64,000 bases of DNA from Malania oleifera. Its lineage: Eukaryota > Streptophyta > Magnoliopsida > Santalales > Ximeniaceae. The translations under genes and the position numbers were made by a program. Location: assembly GCF_029873635.1 (NCBI RefSeq), contig NC_080423.1, positions 109,447,087 through 109,511,086 of the forward strand, in the 5' to 3' direction. Under the pieces are notes generated by a model, which had not been told where the DNA came from, did not search any database, and worked only from the letters and a program-made list of their open reading frames with translations. Positions 63,003 to 64,000 of the stretch are shown here, one piece after another (the stretch's first letter is position 1; each line of letters opens with the position of its first letter).

Positions 63003-64000
63003 CTTAATTATGTATCTGTTTGTACATCTTAATTTGTGTGTATGTATATATATACATGAAAGGGTACAATATATCGTATATGAAGGTACGATATAATATG
63101 TTATAACTAAATATTATATGTTCGAGAGTGTGGGTAGGCTATTGTCGGATCACGTAAATTTTAATTTTTTAAAAAAATTAAATTAATTTTTTTTATTTAT
63201 GAGGCATGTAATTTTTTAAATATGGTACACTGATGCAGGAAAATATGAGGACAATTATATGGTTTGTGTTAGAAGAGTTATGTAAGCCAGTTTAATTAAA
63301 TTCATGATAATAATTTTTTAGTTTTGCCTTCCACATAAAGTAAATAAAATGATTATTTAAAACTATTTAAACACGAAAAATTCAAAATTTTAAGTATGGA
63401 AAGCATATACAGTTAAATTTTTTTGACTTTAATTGCGATATATGAAGCTACATAAGATTTGAGAAAAATCATTACTCAATACAATATTTACACTCTCCCT
63501 AATTGCGATAATAAATGAATTAGATGGATTTGAGTATTTATTAGATCACTTGTTAGTAAATAAAAATAAAAATTTCTTTTTATACATAAATTGTGATATT
63601 TGAAGCTTGTACGAACATATTATATATATTTTTTAAACAATTAGAGATATGATGTAAACAATATTACTATATTTTTAAAAATATTTAGAAGGAAAAATGA
63701 TAAGTTTTAAATTTGAAATTATTTTTTAGAAAAAAATATTTAAAACAGTGAATTAAATAATAAATTAGAGCTATTAACTCAAAAATATTAAAATATTAAT
63801 AAAAAAGAATAAAAAAGTGTTTATTTAAATTAATTTATATGTTTTGAAATTTTAAATAATTTTTTATTAATATATTATATATATATATATATATATTTAA
63901 TATGTATTACATTTATAATTTATTTATTAATTGAACAAATTTGAATTTGAGATTTATTCATCCCTGTGTAAATGAGTTAATTTAATTATAACCCTTGTTT
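63003..64000. other. 3' flank of the steroleosin gene
   Basis: 3' UTR followed by AT-rich spacer with (TA)n at 63876-63897. No further gene or element recognised. Confidence 0.55.

Overview
The window is AT-rich nuclear DNA of a flowering plant, most likely a eudicot. The evidence is spliced plant genes with GT-AG introns, plant Copia and Ty3/Gypsy elements, a tRNA-derived plant SINE and long AT-rich spacers. I could model only three complete host genes by hand: a FATB-class acyl-ACP thioesterase on the minus strand (21341-24573, 6 exons, 385 aa), an HVA22/DP1 family ER membrane protein (30608-31595, 4 exons, 129 aa) and a steroleosin / 11-beta-HSD-like dehydrogenase (61116-63002, 6 exons, 353 aa). 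The first acts in plastid fatty-acid release, the second in ER membrane shaping, the third on oil bodies. They are far apart and nothing suggests they work as a unit.

Layout. 1-5760: AT-rich spacer with a 115-bp x 3 tandem array, inverted and hairpin repeats, and a GC-richer promoter-like patch holding a 19-bp perfect inverted repeat (4638-4685). 5766-8576: a non-autonomous LTR element with matching 5-bp target duplications that carries a piece of a host UBA2-type RNA-binding protein gene and a ~79-bp tandem array. 8582-12415: spacer with one SINE (11109-11295). 12416-17520: a Copia element with both LTRs, minus strand, young but broken. 17526-21340: spacer with LINE tails and MITE-like repeats. 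21341-24573: FATB. 24574-30607: spacer, including an old duplication of the HVA22 upstream region. 30608-31595: HVA22, with two G-box/ABRE and two DRE cores upstream.

32330-54931 is a nest of LTR elements. A plus-strand Copia is interrupted by solo LTRs with clear target duplications and carries a ~4.05-kb direct tandem duplication. It is followed by two related Gypsy LTRs facing each other as a 3.6-kb inverted repeat, then by a minus-strand Copia fragment interrupted by a Gypsy-type LTR that itself contains a Copia-type LTR.

55429-56065 is a second, promoterless copy of HVA22 exons 1-3 that stops in intron 3, 28 bp before a 100-N assembly gap. Beyond the gap lies another Copia element (56194 to about 60480), then the steroleosin gene.

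I found no CRISPR array, rRNA, clear tRNA gene or microbial-type defence system. The strongest unusual items are the gene-carrying non-autonomous LTR element, the mosaic 4-kb duplication inside the nested Copia, the split HVA22 copy next to the gap, and a palindromic TCGTCGACGA-type motif shared by LTRs of different families. All identity statements are by eye.
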